Positions 56,207-64,000 of a DNA stretch of 64,000 nucleotides are shown one piece after another. The DNA is taken from IMG/VR virus record IMGVR_UViG_3300027631_000002, positions 115,627-179,626 of that record; one strand, 5' to 3'. The stretch's first letter is position 1, and each line of letters opens with the position of its first letter. Both the position numbers and the translations under genes were made by a program. The notes beneath the pieces are model-generated. The model did not search any database. It had not been told where the DNA came from and saw nothing but the letters and a program-made list of their open reading frames with translations. This DNA is from a virus.

Positions 56207-59206
56207 ATGTCAAAAATACAAATTTTCATTGATAATTTTGAGACAATCACTCTAACAGAACTTAACCTTCAAAATGAAAGAATAAGTAAATATAAAACTG
56301 CAAGAGCTTCTGCAATTGCAATAACTTATCCTAAAATCGCCTCTTGGCCTTTTAAGAAAAAATCTGATAACACCTATGGAACAGATCCAGATGTAAGAAC
56401 CGTAGGTGATTTATTTAAGTATGTTTATCCTCTGGAAGAAGGAGGAAAACAAATCACACCTGAATATCCATATCTCGATTTTCTTGGAGACGTGTTAAAC
56501 GAACTTAAAGACCCAGATACGGGTGCATTTCCATTATATGAAATTTTACGTAAAAATTATGGTGCTAAAAGGGCCGCAGATTTTACAAAAAATCTTAGAG
56601 CATTTGGTGCACAAAAGTGGTTTGACGCATTTATGTCATCGGCACTTGACTATTTAAAATCACAAAAAAGTTTAACCACTAATTATAAGAATTCCGATGA
56701 ATTTGAGGATGATCTTTCTGATTTAAGAAAAAAGTTTAGAGATAGTTATGGTTATAACAGTATTGCAGATTTTTCTATAAATGATGTCTCTACACTTACA
56801 ATCTTCTATGAAGCTTTTATGGAAGCAGGTGATGACTATAAACTACCACCACCAGTATCGGCTACACAATCAGGAACTCAATCAGGAACTCAATCAGGAA
56901 CTCAATCCGCGACACCTGTTGAGACACAATCTGCCACACAATCAGTTCTTGAGATAGGTGACTATAAAATCACCGTAAAAGATCCTAAAAGTGATAATGA
57001 CCGAAAGATCGAAGGTTCAATTTCATTCACAACTTTAGGTCCACAAGTTAGTGCCAATTCTAGATTGATTGGCTTACCACATCCATTTACTAATCCAAAA
57101 ACTGGTACAGTAGTAACATCACAAGAAACTGCGGAAGCTAATGGAGAATTAAACTGGAAAACTAGAAATTTAAGTATATCATCTTATCCGGATACTTATG
57201 AAACAGTATTGGCAGACGAGGCAATAGTAAACCTACAAAGTATGATAGATTATTACTACGGAGTTGAAATAAAGTTACAATATACAAAAAATCCCGACGC
57301 TCCTACTCTTGTTTCTGCATCTGCTTCCGGTACTCAATCTGCAACTCAATCTTCTGCACCTTTAACTGCAACTCAATCTGGTATGACTCAAAGTACTTTT
57401 GATGCAACTGGAATAAAGATTAAACTACAAAAGAAAAGTGGTCCTGGTGAACTAATAGGTGAAGTAGAACAAACAGTTAAAGATGGTTTTGTGAATTTTG
57501 CAGGTATTCAATTCAATGCACCTGGAGATTACGTTATTTCAGTAATACCAGATTCAAATCTTATAGAACCTTCTGAAGCAATTATAAAGGTCTTACCAGA
57601 AGATGATGTTATTGCTCAAGATAAGTCAAGAGGTGGTGAACAAGAACCAAAAGATGTGCAAGGTACACGTCCAATAATCGCACAAATAGATAAACCCACG
57701 ATTAAACTAAAACCTATTGAGTTTGAAGCATTACAGAATAATGGAGATAACGCAGAGGTTGCTGGTGCATTAGGATTTACTCCGTTCTTTTGGTATTCTG
57801 GTGTTCAAATAGATCAACGATATATAAACTCACTGAATTTATATTATGATGGTCTTGTACCGATGGTATCTATTGTTTTTGAGGACTCGATGGGTGTTAT
57901 GAAAAAAGATGGATTTCCACTTGATGATAGTAAATTCGAAATATTTTTAAATTCAGGTTCAAAAAATCTAAAATCAATACACCTAAAGTTTAAACTAGTG
58001 AATTTCCAAGAAAATAAAAGTAAAACTTATACAATAGTAGGTACACTAGACCTTCAAGATTTTTATAAAATAAGATTTCAGAGTTATAAAGGAACTTCAT
58101 TTGAAACATTGCAAAAAATGTGTAAAGAGTTAGAAATAGGTTTTAATTCTAATATTACAAATACTTCTGATAGTATGACCTGGATAAATAATGGTAAATT
58201 ATTTAGAACATTTATTACTGATATTATTTCACACTCATATATTTCAGATAAAACATTTCTTATAGGTTATGTAGACTTTTATTACTGCTTCAATTATGTA
58301 GATATTGAAAAGGAATGGATTAGAGATATATCTAAAGATGTTGGTATAAATTCAAGAGGTTTGAATCACTTAAATACAAAAGAAGAAAGTGAAAAGGTTG
58401 TACAATTACAATTAAGTAATGATTTAAGTCAAAATAGTAGTTCATTTTTCTTTAATAAGTATAGAGTAAATAATAACTCAACACAAACTTCTCTGAATAA
58501 TGGACACTTTACAGTATCAAATACTTATGATAGTATAAAAAAAGAATTTTTAGTATTTGATGTAGACTCACAGACATCAGATGGATCAAAAAGTATTATA
58601 TTAAAAGGTCCACCTTCTGATGCACAAAAAGATAACTATCGTACAACATACTCCGGTAAAATGGATACGGAGAATGTACATAAACAATACTATTATTCAG
58701 AAACACAGAATAAAGTAAATTTTGATAATATGGCTAGAATTTCTGTTGATTTAGAACTTCCTAACGCAAATTTCAATTTATATAAATTTATGAAGATACA
58801 GTTAAACTTTATAAATACGAAAACTTCTGTTAATAATGATGAGATCTCACAAAAACGTTTAACAGGCGAATGGGTTATTATTGATATATCATATACTTGG
58901 ACACAAGGCAATTTAACTCAAAAAGTTACCGCTGTTAGAAAAGAGCTTAGTAAAACAGATGATGAGTTGAAAAAAGATGCAAACTCTACACCTACAAATG
59001 CTGAAACAAATACACAGAACAATGAAAATCCTGTAGTACCAGGTCAAACACAACCTATATTATCAACTGCAGTACCACCGAATAGTGTATATAAAGTTGG
59101 TCAAATATTCTTTGTTCAGAATAATTCTGGTAAAACGTTTAAATTGACAATTACTGAAGTTTCTACAAATGGTAAAGAAGTAAAAGCAACTATAAAAAAT
59201 ATTTAA
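56207..59206 (+). CDS. Large baseplate hub-type protein
   Basis: The 999-residue protein has three parts. The N-terminal 420 residues are related to the same part of the next gene (MSKIQ start, TVGDLF or TIGQLF, a Thr-Gln-Ser-Gly linker, then GLPHPFTNPKTGTVV). The central and C-terminal region (about 530-930) is beta-rich, with FYKIRFQSYKGTSFETLQKM and ITNTSDSMTWINNGKLFRTF, resembling gp27/late-control-D-type hub domains. ISYTWTQGNLTQKVTAVRKE is near the end. A C-terminal extension of about 60 residues may be a small beta domain. It is probably a central baseplate component that contacts the tube. The gp27 equivalence is inference. Confidence 0.65.
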   Translation: MSKIQIFIDNFETITLTELNLQNERISKYKTARASAIAITYPKIASWPFKKKSDNTYGTDPDVRTVGDLFKYVYPLEEGGKQITPEYPYLDFLGDVLNELKDPDTGAFPLYEILRKNYGAKRAADFTKNLRAFGAQKWFDAFMSSALDYLKSQKSLTTNYKNSDEFEDDLSDLRKKFRDSYGYNSIADFSINDVSTLTIFYEAFMEAGDDYKLPPPVSATQSGTQSGTQSGTQSATPVETQSATQSVLEIGDYKITVKDPKSDNDRKIEGSISFTTLGPQVSANSRLIGLPHPFTNPKTGTVVTSQETAEANGELNWKTRNLSISSYPDTYETVLADEAIVNLQSMIDYYYGVEIKLQYTKNPDAPTLVSASASGTQSATQSSAPLTATQSGMTQSTFDATGIKIKLQKKSGPGELIGEVEQTVKDGFVNFAGIQFNAPGDYVISVIPDSNLIEPSEAIIKVLPEDDVIAQDKSRGGEQEPKDVQGTRPIIAQIDKPTIKLKPIEFEALQNNGDNAEVAGALGFTPFFWYSGVQIDQRYINSLNLYYDGLVPMVSIVFEDSMGVMKKDGFPLDDSKFEIFLNSGSKNLKSIHLKFKLVNFQENKSKTYTIVGTLDLQDFYKIRFQSYKGTSFETLQKMCKELEIGFNSNITNTSDSMTWINNGKLFRTFITDIISHSYISDKTFLIGYVDFYYCFNYVDIEKEWIRDISKDVGINSRGLNHLNTKEESEKVVQLQLSNDLSQNSSSFFFNKYRVNNNSTQTSLNNGHFTVSNTYDSIKKEFLVFDVDSQTSDGSKSIILKGPPSDAQKDNYRTTYSGKMDTENVHKQYYYSETQNKVNFDNMARISVDLELPNANFNLYKFMKIQLNFINTKTSVNNDEISQKRLTGEWVIIDISYTWTQGNLTQKVTAVRKELSKTDDELKKDANSTPTNAETNTQNNENPVVPGQTQPILSTAVPPNSVYKVGQIFFVQNNSGKTFKLTITEVSTNGKEVKATIKNI
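56869..56917 (+). repeat. Short tandem SGTQ-coding repeat
   Basis: Three to four in-frame 12-nt units encode Ser-Gly-Thr-Gln within a linker. The neighbour gene has the same linker with different codons, which points to selection on protein sequence. Confidence 0.7.
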
Positions 59207-59212
59207 TGAATA

Positions 59213-61888
59213 ATGTCAAAGATACAAGAGCTTATTGATGCGTGGAATACCGCAGTAGATGTAGAGATAGCGGCTGCACAAAGTGAGGTAGATGCTTATT
59301 TAGCAGCTAGACAAACTGCCATAGCACTTACGGATCCTTTTATATTGAAAATGCCTACACTAGAGGTTTTTAATATTGACCCTGAAGGAGTAACAACACC
59401 TGGATTTGATGTAACAACGATTGGTCAATTGTTTGAATGGTCTTTCCCGGCAGAAGGTATGAAAGCTTATGATAAATATGGTAATTTTAGATCAAAACCT
59501 GATGTTGTAGAAGACTATGTCGATAAAAAATATGCCAAAGATTCGGGTGAGTCAACTAATCCAATAACCCCAACTACTTTATACATCCAAGGATATACTT
59601 TTGCAACTATGTCATACTTAGCTAAACAATATGAGACTGGTCTTAGAACACACCAGGATTTATACAATATATTAAAAGTTAAAGATTCTGGCTTTGTCAA
59701 ATTGGCAGCAGAAAAAAAACTAAAAAACTTAGGAGGTAAAGCTTGGTTCGACTCTTGGATGCATTCTTTATATAGAGTTATATATAATACAAAAATATCT
59801 GTATCAACTTTAAAATATAAAGACTACTCTGATATTTTTATGAGAATTGAAGATGAGTTAGACGAGAACTACTTAAAAGGTTTTTACAGTTCGGGTACTC
59901 GTTTTCCTCTAGGTATTGGTGAACAATCTAAATATTTTCAAGCCGTTTTAGAAGCAGGTGATAATTTCTTTACATCTCAAACTTCTGGAACACAATCTGG
60001 AACACAATCTGGAACACAATCTGGAACACAATCTGGTGTAAACACTGATTATACACTGAGTGTAATAAATCCATTAAGTGATATAGAAAAGAAAATTTTG
60101 GGTAAAATAACTTTTATCGAAGCGGGTAAGTATATAATTCCTAATAGTACATTAAATGGATTACCAAATCCTTGGACAAATCCAAAAACTAAAGTAGTAG
60201 TACCGAATAATACTGGAATTATTAAATTTAGTGGAGGTAAAAGTACTTCATCTAAAAACAGCCTTGCAACTGATGCAATTCTTGAGTTACAAAACATAAT
60301 TGATGGTACTTATGGTTTAACAATTTATCTTAAATATACAGAACCAGATGGACCTCCAGTAGTACCACCCAGTGATTCGTCAACGGGACCTTCTGCAAGT
60401 GCAATAACTGGTGCGTCAGAAAGTTCTGTACCTGGTCCAACTTCGAGTACAGTAGGGACACAAGAATTTACTTTTAATGTAGAACAATTAGATATATTTT
60501 CAAATGCAGACTTTGGAAACTTATTTATTATTGGTCAAGAAGATGAGACTTTATTATATGATGACGGAACAGATATTGATGATGAGTATAAAGAGTCTGC
60601 GTTTGAAGGTGATCCAGAGGCATCTGTATCAGAAGAACAAGAATATACCGACCCAGTTACAGGCGAAGTTTCAGAGGAAATTAGACAAGAAACTGAAAAA
60701 CAGTCAGAGACAATAAATAGTGCTCCTTATGTACCAGGTAAATATACTTTAGATATGATACCTGGTACTTTTTATGGTAATAATAAAATGGCTATTACTT
60801 GTTGTCAGATAGATGGAAAACCAGTTAGTGTTAAAATAGCTGATGCAGTATTAGATCTTAAAGCTGCAGCCAAAAATGATGGTATTAAAGTAAATGTGAA
60901 TTCTGGGTTTAGACCAGATTATTATCCAAATGTGAGTACTAAATCAAAAGCAGGTGTGTCGGTAAGTGCACAATCTCAAGAGGAATTATATGCACAGAAT
61001 TGTAAAGGTGGTAAGTGTAGTCCAGCAACTGCAAGACCAGGAAATTCTAAACATGGTTCTGGTATAGCGATTGACTTTAATACTGGATCTAGAGGTGGTA
61101 AAATTAAATCTCCGTTAGATCCTAAACTATATAGTTGGATGGTTAAAAATAGTTTCAGATTTGGATTTGTTAGAACTGTTGCCTCAGAAGAGTGGCATTT
61201 TGAATACTGGGGAACATCAATAACAACAACACCTTATGCCAAATTACCTAAATCTAATACATTATTTTATACAGATTTAGGATTAAATAATCTAGTCGTT
61301 GGAAAAGCGTCAACACCAGACACCAAATCGACTCCAACAAATACAAATGGTTCCAAAGAAACGCCCACGACTAAGAAATTAGATACATTACCTTCAGCTA
61401 TTAAAAAGGCAATTGCACAACTAGAAAAGAAATATAATGTAAAAATTGACGATTCACATATTAATGCGGAACTAAGTCAAGAAGGAGGGTACTATGCTGA
61501 TAATGGAGGAGAAAATGCTGAAGCAAGAAAGGCGATAGATAAATTAGTAGCTAAAATACATGAATTATTTCCAAAGACAAAGAAGGTTGGAGGGGTAATT
61601 TCAGCACATAGAACATATGAGAAACAAGTAGATTTGTTTGGTAAAAAAATTGCGTCCGATGGTGGTGTTGCAAATCGACAAAAAATGAGTGCTATACCTG
61701 GATTTAGTCAACACCATACTGGTAAAGCGTTTGATATTTTTAGTGTTGAAGGATCTTGGTGGGATAATAACCCTGATGTAAAAAAATGGGTTTATGATAA
61801 TGCTGGGTCATATGGATTCAAAGGATCTTACTTTAAAAAGGGTCCTTTAAGAAGTATAGAACCATGGCATTTATATTATATAAAATAA
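59213..61888 (+). CDS. Baseplate-associated protein with two M15 (VanY-like) peptidase domains
   Basis: The 891-residue protein shares its first 400 residues with the preceding gene (MSKIQELIDAWN, SGTQ linker, GLPNPWTNPKTKVVV). It then carries two D-alanyl-D-alanine carboxypeptidase-type domains. The first has VNSGFRPDYYP, GNSKHGSGIAIDF and EEWHFEYW. The second has ISAHRTYEKQVDLFG, FSQHHTGKAFDIF and EPWHLYY. Each shows the S-x-H-x(3)-A-x-D and W-H zinc ligands. It would act outside the cell, trimming peptidoglycan cross-links during DNA injection, in place of the gp5 lysozyme of T4. Two catalytic domains in one tail protein are unusual. Confidence 0.85.
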   Translation: MSKIQELIDAWNTAVDVEIAAAQSEVDAYLAARQTAIALTDPFILKMPTLEVFNIDPEGVTTPGFDVTTIGQLFEWSFPAEGMKAYDKYGNFRSKPDVVEDYVDKKYAKDSGESTNPITPTTLYIQGYTFATMSYLAKQYETGLRTHQDLYNILKVKDSGFVKLAAEKKLKNLGGKAWFDSWMHSLYRVIYNTKISVSTLKYKDYSDIFMRIEDELDENYLKGFYSSGTRFPLGIGEQSKYFQAVLEAGDNFFTSQTSGTQSGTQSGTQSGTQSGVNTDYTLSVINPLSDIEKKILGKITFIEAGKYIIPNSTLNGLPNPWTNPKTKVVVPNNTGIIKFSGGKSTSSKNSLATDAILELQNIIDGTYGLTIYLKYTEPDGPPVVPPSDSSTGPSASAITGASESSVPGPTSSTVGTQEFTFNVEQLDIFSNADFGNLFIIGQEDETLLYDDGTDIDDEYKESAFEGDPEASVSEEQEYTDPVTGEVSEEIRQETEKQSETINSAPYVPGKYTLDMIPGTFYGNNKMAITCCQIDGKPVSVKIADAVLDLKAAAKNDGIKVNVNSGFRPDYYPNVSTKSKAGVSVSAQSQEELYAQNCKGGKCSPATARPGNSKHGSGIAIDFNTGSRGGKIKSPLDPKLYSWMVKNSFRFGFVRTVASEEWHFEYWGTSITTTPYAKLPKSNTLFYTDLGLNNLVVGKASTPDTKSTPTNTNGSKETPTTKKLDTLPSAIKKAIAQLEKKYNVKIDDSHINAELSQEGGYYADNGGENAEARKAIDKLVAKIHELFPKTKKVGGVISAHRTYEKQVDLFGKKIASDGGVANRQKMSAIPGFSQHHTGKAFDIFSVEGSWWDNNPDVKKWVYDNAGSYGFKGSYFKKGPLRSIEPWHLYYIK
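59986..60036 (+). repeat. Short tandem SGTQ-coding repeat
   Basis: Four nearly identical 12-nt units encoding Ser-Gly-Thr-Gln lie in the linker between the shared N-terminal domains. Confidence 0.75.
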
Positions 61889-62025
61889 TACGAAAGTCTT
61901 AAATGTGAACTTACTACAATAAGATTATCCGATTTGTTGGTTTGTAATAACAAGAAAATTATTACACAGTATGGTAAAAAAATTACTAAATTAACTGGAT
62001 AAGGATTACATAGAAAAGTGAAATA

Positions 62026-62035
62026 TTTATATATA
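62026..62035 (+). promoter_or_regulatory. Late-promoter-like TTTATATATA, 21 nt before ATG
   Basis: The only recognisable signal in the 168-nt gap after the peptidase gene; no further gene or hairpin was found there. Confidence 0.4.
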
Positions 62036-62056
62036 CTCTAAATATAATTTAACTTA

Positions 62057-64000
62057 ATGGATCTAAGTAAAATCTCTACTTCTTCTAATGCTGAATCAAT
62101 TGTTGGTACTCCTCCTAAATACTCGTATAAAGCAGGAACTTACACTATATTTAATAAAGAAACTGGACAAATTGAAACAATTGAACTTAATAAACTTAAA
62201 GGTGATTTAAGATCAAACATTGATAATATTATCAAAAATGGAACACCTTGGCCACAAGCAAGTATAGATAAGGGATTTTTATCACCACTTTTTATAAGTC
62301 CTAGTAAAGACTTTAGATTCGGTAGTACACCAAAATCAACTGAACAATATGCGAGTGGTGATACTAATGTCACTAGTCCTGAAAGCAAATTAGAAGCAAC
62401 TCCCGATACAGTAAATCAAATCAAAGTAGGTGAGTATGAGTATGTTGATTGGAGAGGCCAACTAATAAAATCAGGTGCAAATTCTACTATTTTAGATACC
62501 GATGAGAGGTTCAGTGAGAGTAAAAATCTGCCAAAAAATTCGAAAGATCTGAGTACATCTCCTTATAGTACACGTGATTTTTACTTACTATTCAATGATA
62601 CAAGAACTGATTATTTTAAACATGGTTTGCAAATAATTGATAATTTAACTCCTATTGAAAATCCAGAAAATGGTAAATCAGAGTTACGTTTATCACAATT
62701 TCAACAAACACCTTTTGAGAATAATGATCCTGTAATGTTTGGATTTGAGATTATAATCGATGATATATCTTCTCCATTGTTAAATGGATCGGTGCTTGAT
62801 TTTTTAAAGATTTATAGTGGAGTTGATGAGATAAGATCGAAAATTCCTGTTTATGAGGACTTCAAACAACAATTTGTAAAATTATTTAGAACTAGATCTA
62901 CCGTAAATATTAATGATGAGCAAGTATCAATCAGTAAAACTAAACCTGGTTATGCAAATACTGATAGTGCTAAGAATCTTTTTAGAGGTGGAAAAACATC
63001 ATATATGAGTTACTATCTTAAAAAAATTGGTGGACTAGCAAATCTAATAGAAGCAAATACTTCAGATAAGAAAAAATTTCTTGTTGATTATAGAACAGAT
63101 CTTATTACACTTGATTTTACAGAAGACGTTTCGCTAACGATGGGTACTTTAGCACATTTATATAAGTTATTATATTGGTCTAAACCAAATGGTAAAAGTA
63201 TAGTTCCTGAAAATCTACTAAGATTTAACTGTGATATTATAGTTTCTGAGTGTAGAAATTTTAATAGAGTTAGAAAAGGTATTGATAGCGGAGACTTAGA
63301 AGTTATCAAAGATAACCTATCTAGATATGTTTACTCTTTAAAAGAATGCCAGTTCTTTTTTAATACAATGCCACACAATCCGGATATCGATATGTCTGCT
63401 ATTGCAGTTTATGAAACTTATGGTATTCAGTTTGATTATAAATACTCTACAGTTAAGTTTGAAAGATTTATGCCATCTGCAAATTTTGGTAAATATATTG
63501 GATACGATAGTGGTGCTATTTGGAAAATCGGTAACCCGGGTGCAAGAGTTGCAAGAGGTGGAACACAATCAACTACTAGTGATACTTCAATACCTAGATT
63601 CTTCACATCTGGTACTAATACTAGTAATAATAATGGAGTTAAATCACCTGCAATATTAAATAGATTCGGAGTCAATTTACCGGAAAATCCTTTAGGATTT
63701 ACGACTGATGAAAAAATAGATGATTTACAAGCTAAGGAATTAGAAGATAAGTTTGATTTAGATAAATTCAAAAGATATGCTAAAGATCAAACTGCAATCG
63801 GTGCAGATCTAAGTAAATTAGTTAGTGAACAGAACAAGAAATTAGAGCTACTAAATAATCCGAAGACATTATTAAAAAATAGTGCAGAGTCTGTTATAAA
63901 AAACTTTACTGAGAAAAATAAAACAATTGGAATACCAACATCTTTAAAAGATTTAACTGCCAAAAAGGCAGATACTAATATTGGTAACTTTATTGAAAGA
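62057..64000 (+). CDS. Partial (3' end outside window) tail or baseplate structural protein
   Basis: The frame is open from the ATG to the window edge, giving 648 residues. It starts MDLSKISTSSNAESIVGTPP. Notable parts are KAGTYTIFNKETGQIETIEL, VMFGFEIIIDDISSPLLNGS (a typical tail-tube or baseplate-cap strand pair), and VYETYGIQFDYKYSTVKFER. Such segments occur in T4-like gp48/gp54-type proteins, but the family cannot be fixed from memory. Gene order after the hub proteins fits a tube-initiation role. Confidence 0.7.
   Translation, partial: MDLSKISTSSNAESIVGTPPKYSYKAGTYTIFNKETGQIETIELNKLKGDLRSNIDNIIKNGTPWPQASIDKGFLSPLFISPSKDFRFGSTPKSTEQYASGDTNVTSPESKLEATPDTVNQIKVGEYEYVDWRGQLIKSGANSTILDTDERFSESKNLPKNSKDLSTSPYSTRDFYLLFNDTRTDYFKHGLQIIDNLTPIENPENGKSELRLSQFQQTPFENNDPVMFGFEIIIDDISSPLLNGSVLDFLKIYSGVDEIRSKIPVYEDFKQQFVKLFRTRSTVNINDEQVSISKTKPGYANTDSAKNLFRGGKTSYMSYYLKKIGGLANLIEANTSDKKKFLVDYRTDLITLDFTEDVSLTMGTLAHLYKLLYWSKPNGKSIVPENLLRFNCDIIVSECRNFNRVRKGIDSGDLEVIKDNLSRYVYSLKECQFFFNTMPHNPDIDMSAIAVYETYGIQFDYKYSTVKFERFMPSANFGKYIGYDSGAIWKIGNPGARVARGGTQSTTSDTSIPRFFTSGTNTSNNNGVKSPAILNRFGVNLPENPLGFTTDEKIDDLQAKELEDKFDLDKFKRYAKDQTAIGADLSKLVSEQNKKLELLNNPKTLLKNSAESVIKNFTEKNKTIGIPTSLKDLTAKKADTNIGNFIER

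Noticed and set aside
61889-62056. Gene or structured RNA in the gap before the last gene
   Set aside because: Stops occur in all frames and no stable hairpin is seen; only a late-type promoter element is recognisable.

Overview
The window is part of the genome of a large, AT-rich, T4-like contractile-tailed phage. The assignment rests on a T4-type morphogenesis set: gp25 baseplate wedge, gp15 tail sheath stabiliser, gp4 head-completion nuclease, gp20 portal, gp21-type prohead protease and gp23 major capsid. It also rests on a T4-type replication and late-transcription set: gp44 clamp loader, a probable gp45 clamp, gp61 primase, the C-terminal half of a gp43-type DNA polymerase B, UvsW helicase and a gp55 late sigma factor. 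The host is probably a Bacteroidetes (Flavobacteriia-like) bacterium. A promoter of the form TTTG-N19-TAnnTTTG precedes the gene at 25603-26742 (minus), Shine-Dalgarno sites are absent, a small lipoprotein has an LTSCKK lipobox, the tail fibre carries FVK.GG.SS.YLMADGS modules, and two proteins share the LDKISK.G..SLT..EK motif.

Layout. 1-3 kb: structural genes and small tagged proteins. 3-5.4 kb: clamp loader and two tagged proteins (minus). 5.4-9.3 kb: homing endonuclease, gp15, a large unknown and gp55. 9.3-12.1 kb: small genes, gp4, and an HTH/HNH mobile pair abutting the portal gene. 12.1-20.8 kb: portal, RNase R (minus), a fused prohead protease-scaffold and the major capsid protein. 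20.9-25.6 kb: an NFACT-R protein, two paralogous zinc aminopeptidases, a divergent tmRNA and a NADAR protein. 25.6-34.9 kb: Dam methylase, a nucleotidyltransferase and tail fibre genes. 35-42 kb: lipoprotein, tagged proteins and an M42 peptidase. 42-45 kb: clamp, IF-3 and a polymerase fragment interrupted by a 48-nt hairpin insertion with an in-frame stop. 45-53 kb: tagged nuclease and HAD proteins, primase and ClpP. 53-56 kb: UvsW broken by a split intein with an endonuclease gene between the halves. 56-64 kb: baseplate hub-type proteins, one with two M15 peptidase domains, and a partial tail gene.

Three threads connect the genes. First, about 19 otherwise unrelated proteins start with a short tag of the type MKYLKxFNES or MIKxYNQFINE. 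The tag resembles the capsid-targeting sequence of T4 internal proteins and often ends in [ILF]-x-E, the kind of site cut by the gp21 protease that is also encoded here. The capsid propeptide and the scaffold carry the same INE/LNES signature, so these proteins are candidates for packaging in the head and injection. Second, the phage carries a translation and ribosome-rescue set: tmRNA, RNase R, ClpP, IF-3, an NFACT-R domain and three aminopeptidases. Third, a TTAATATATA-type element precedes most late genes in two spacing classes. In the 4-5 nt class transcripts would begin at or next to the AUG, so leaderless late mRNAs are likely.

Homology calls come from motif and sequence recognition by eye. 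No database search was run.
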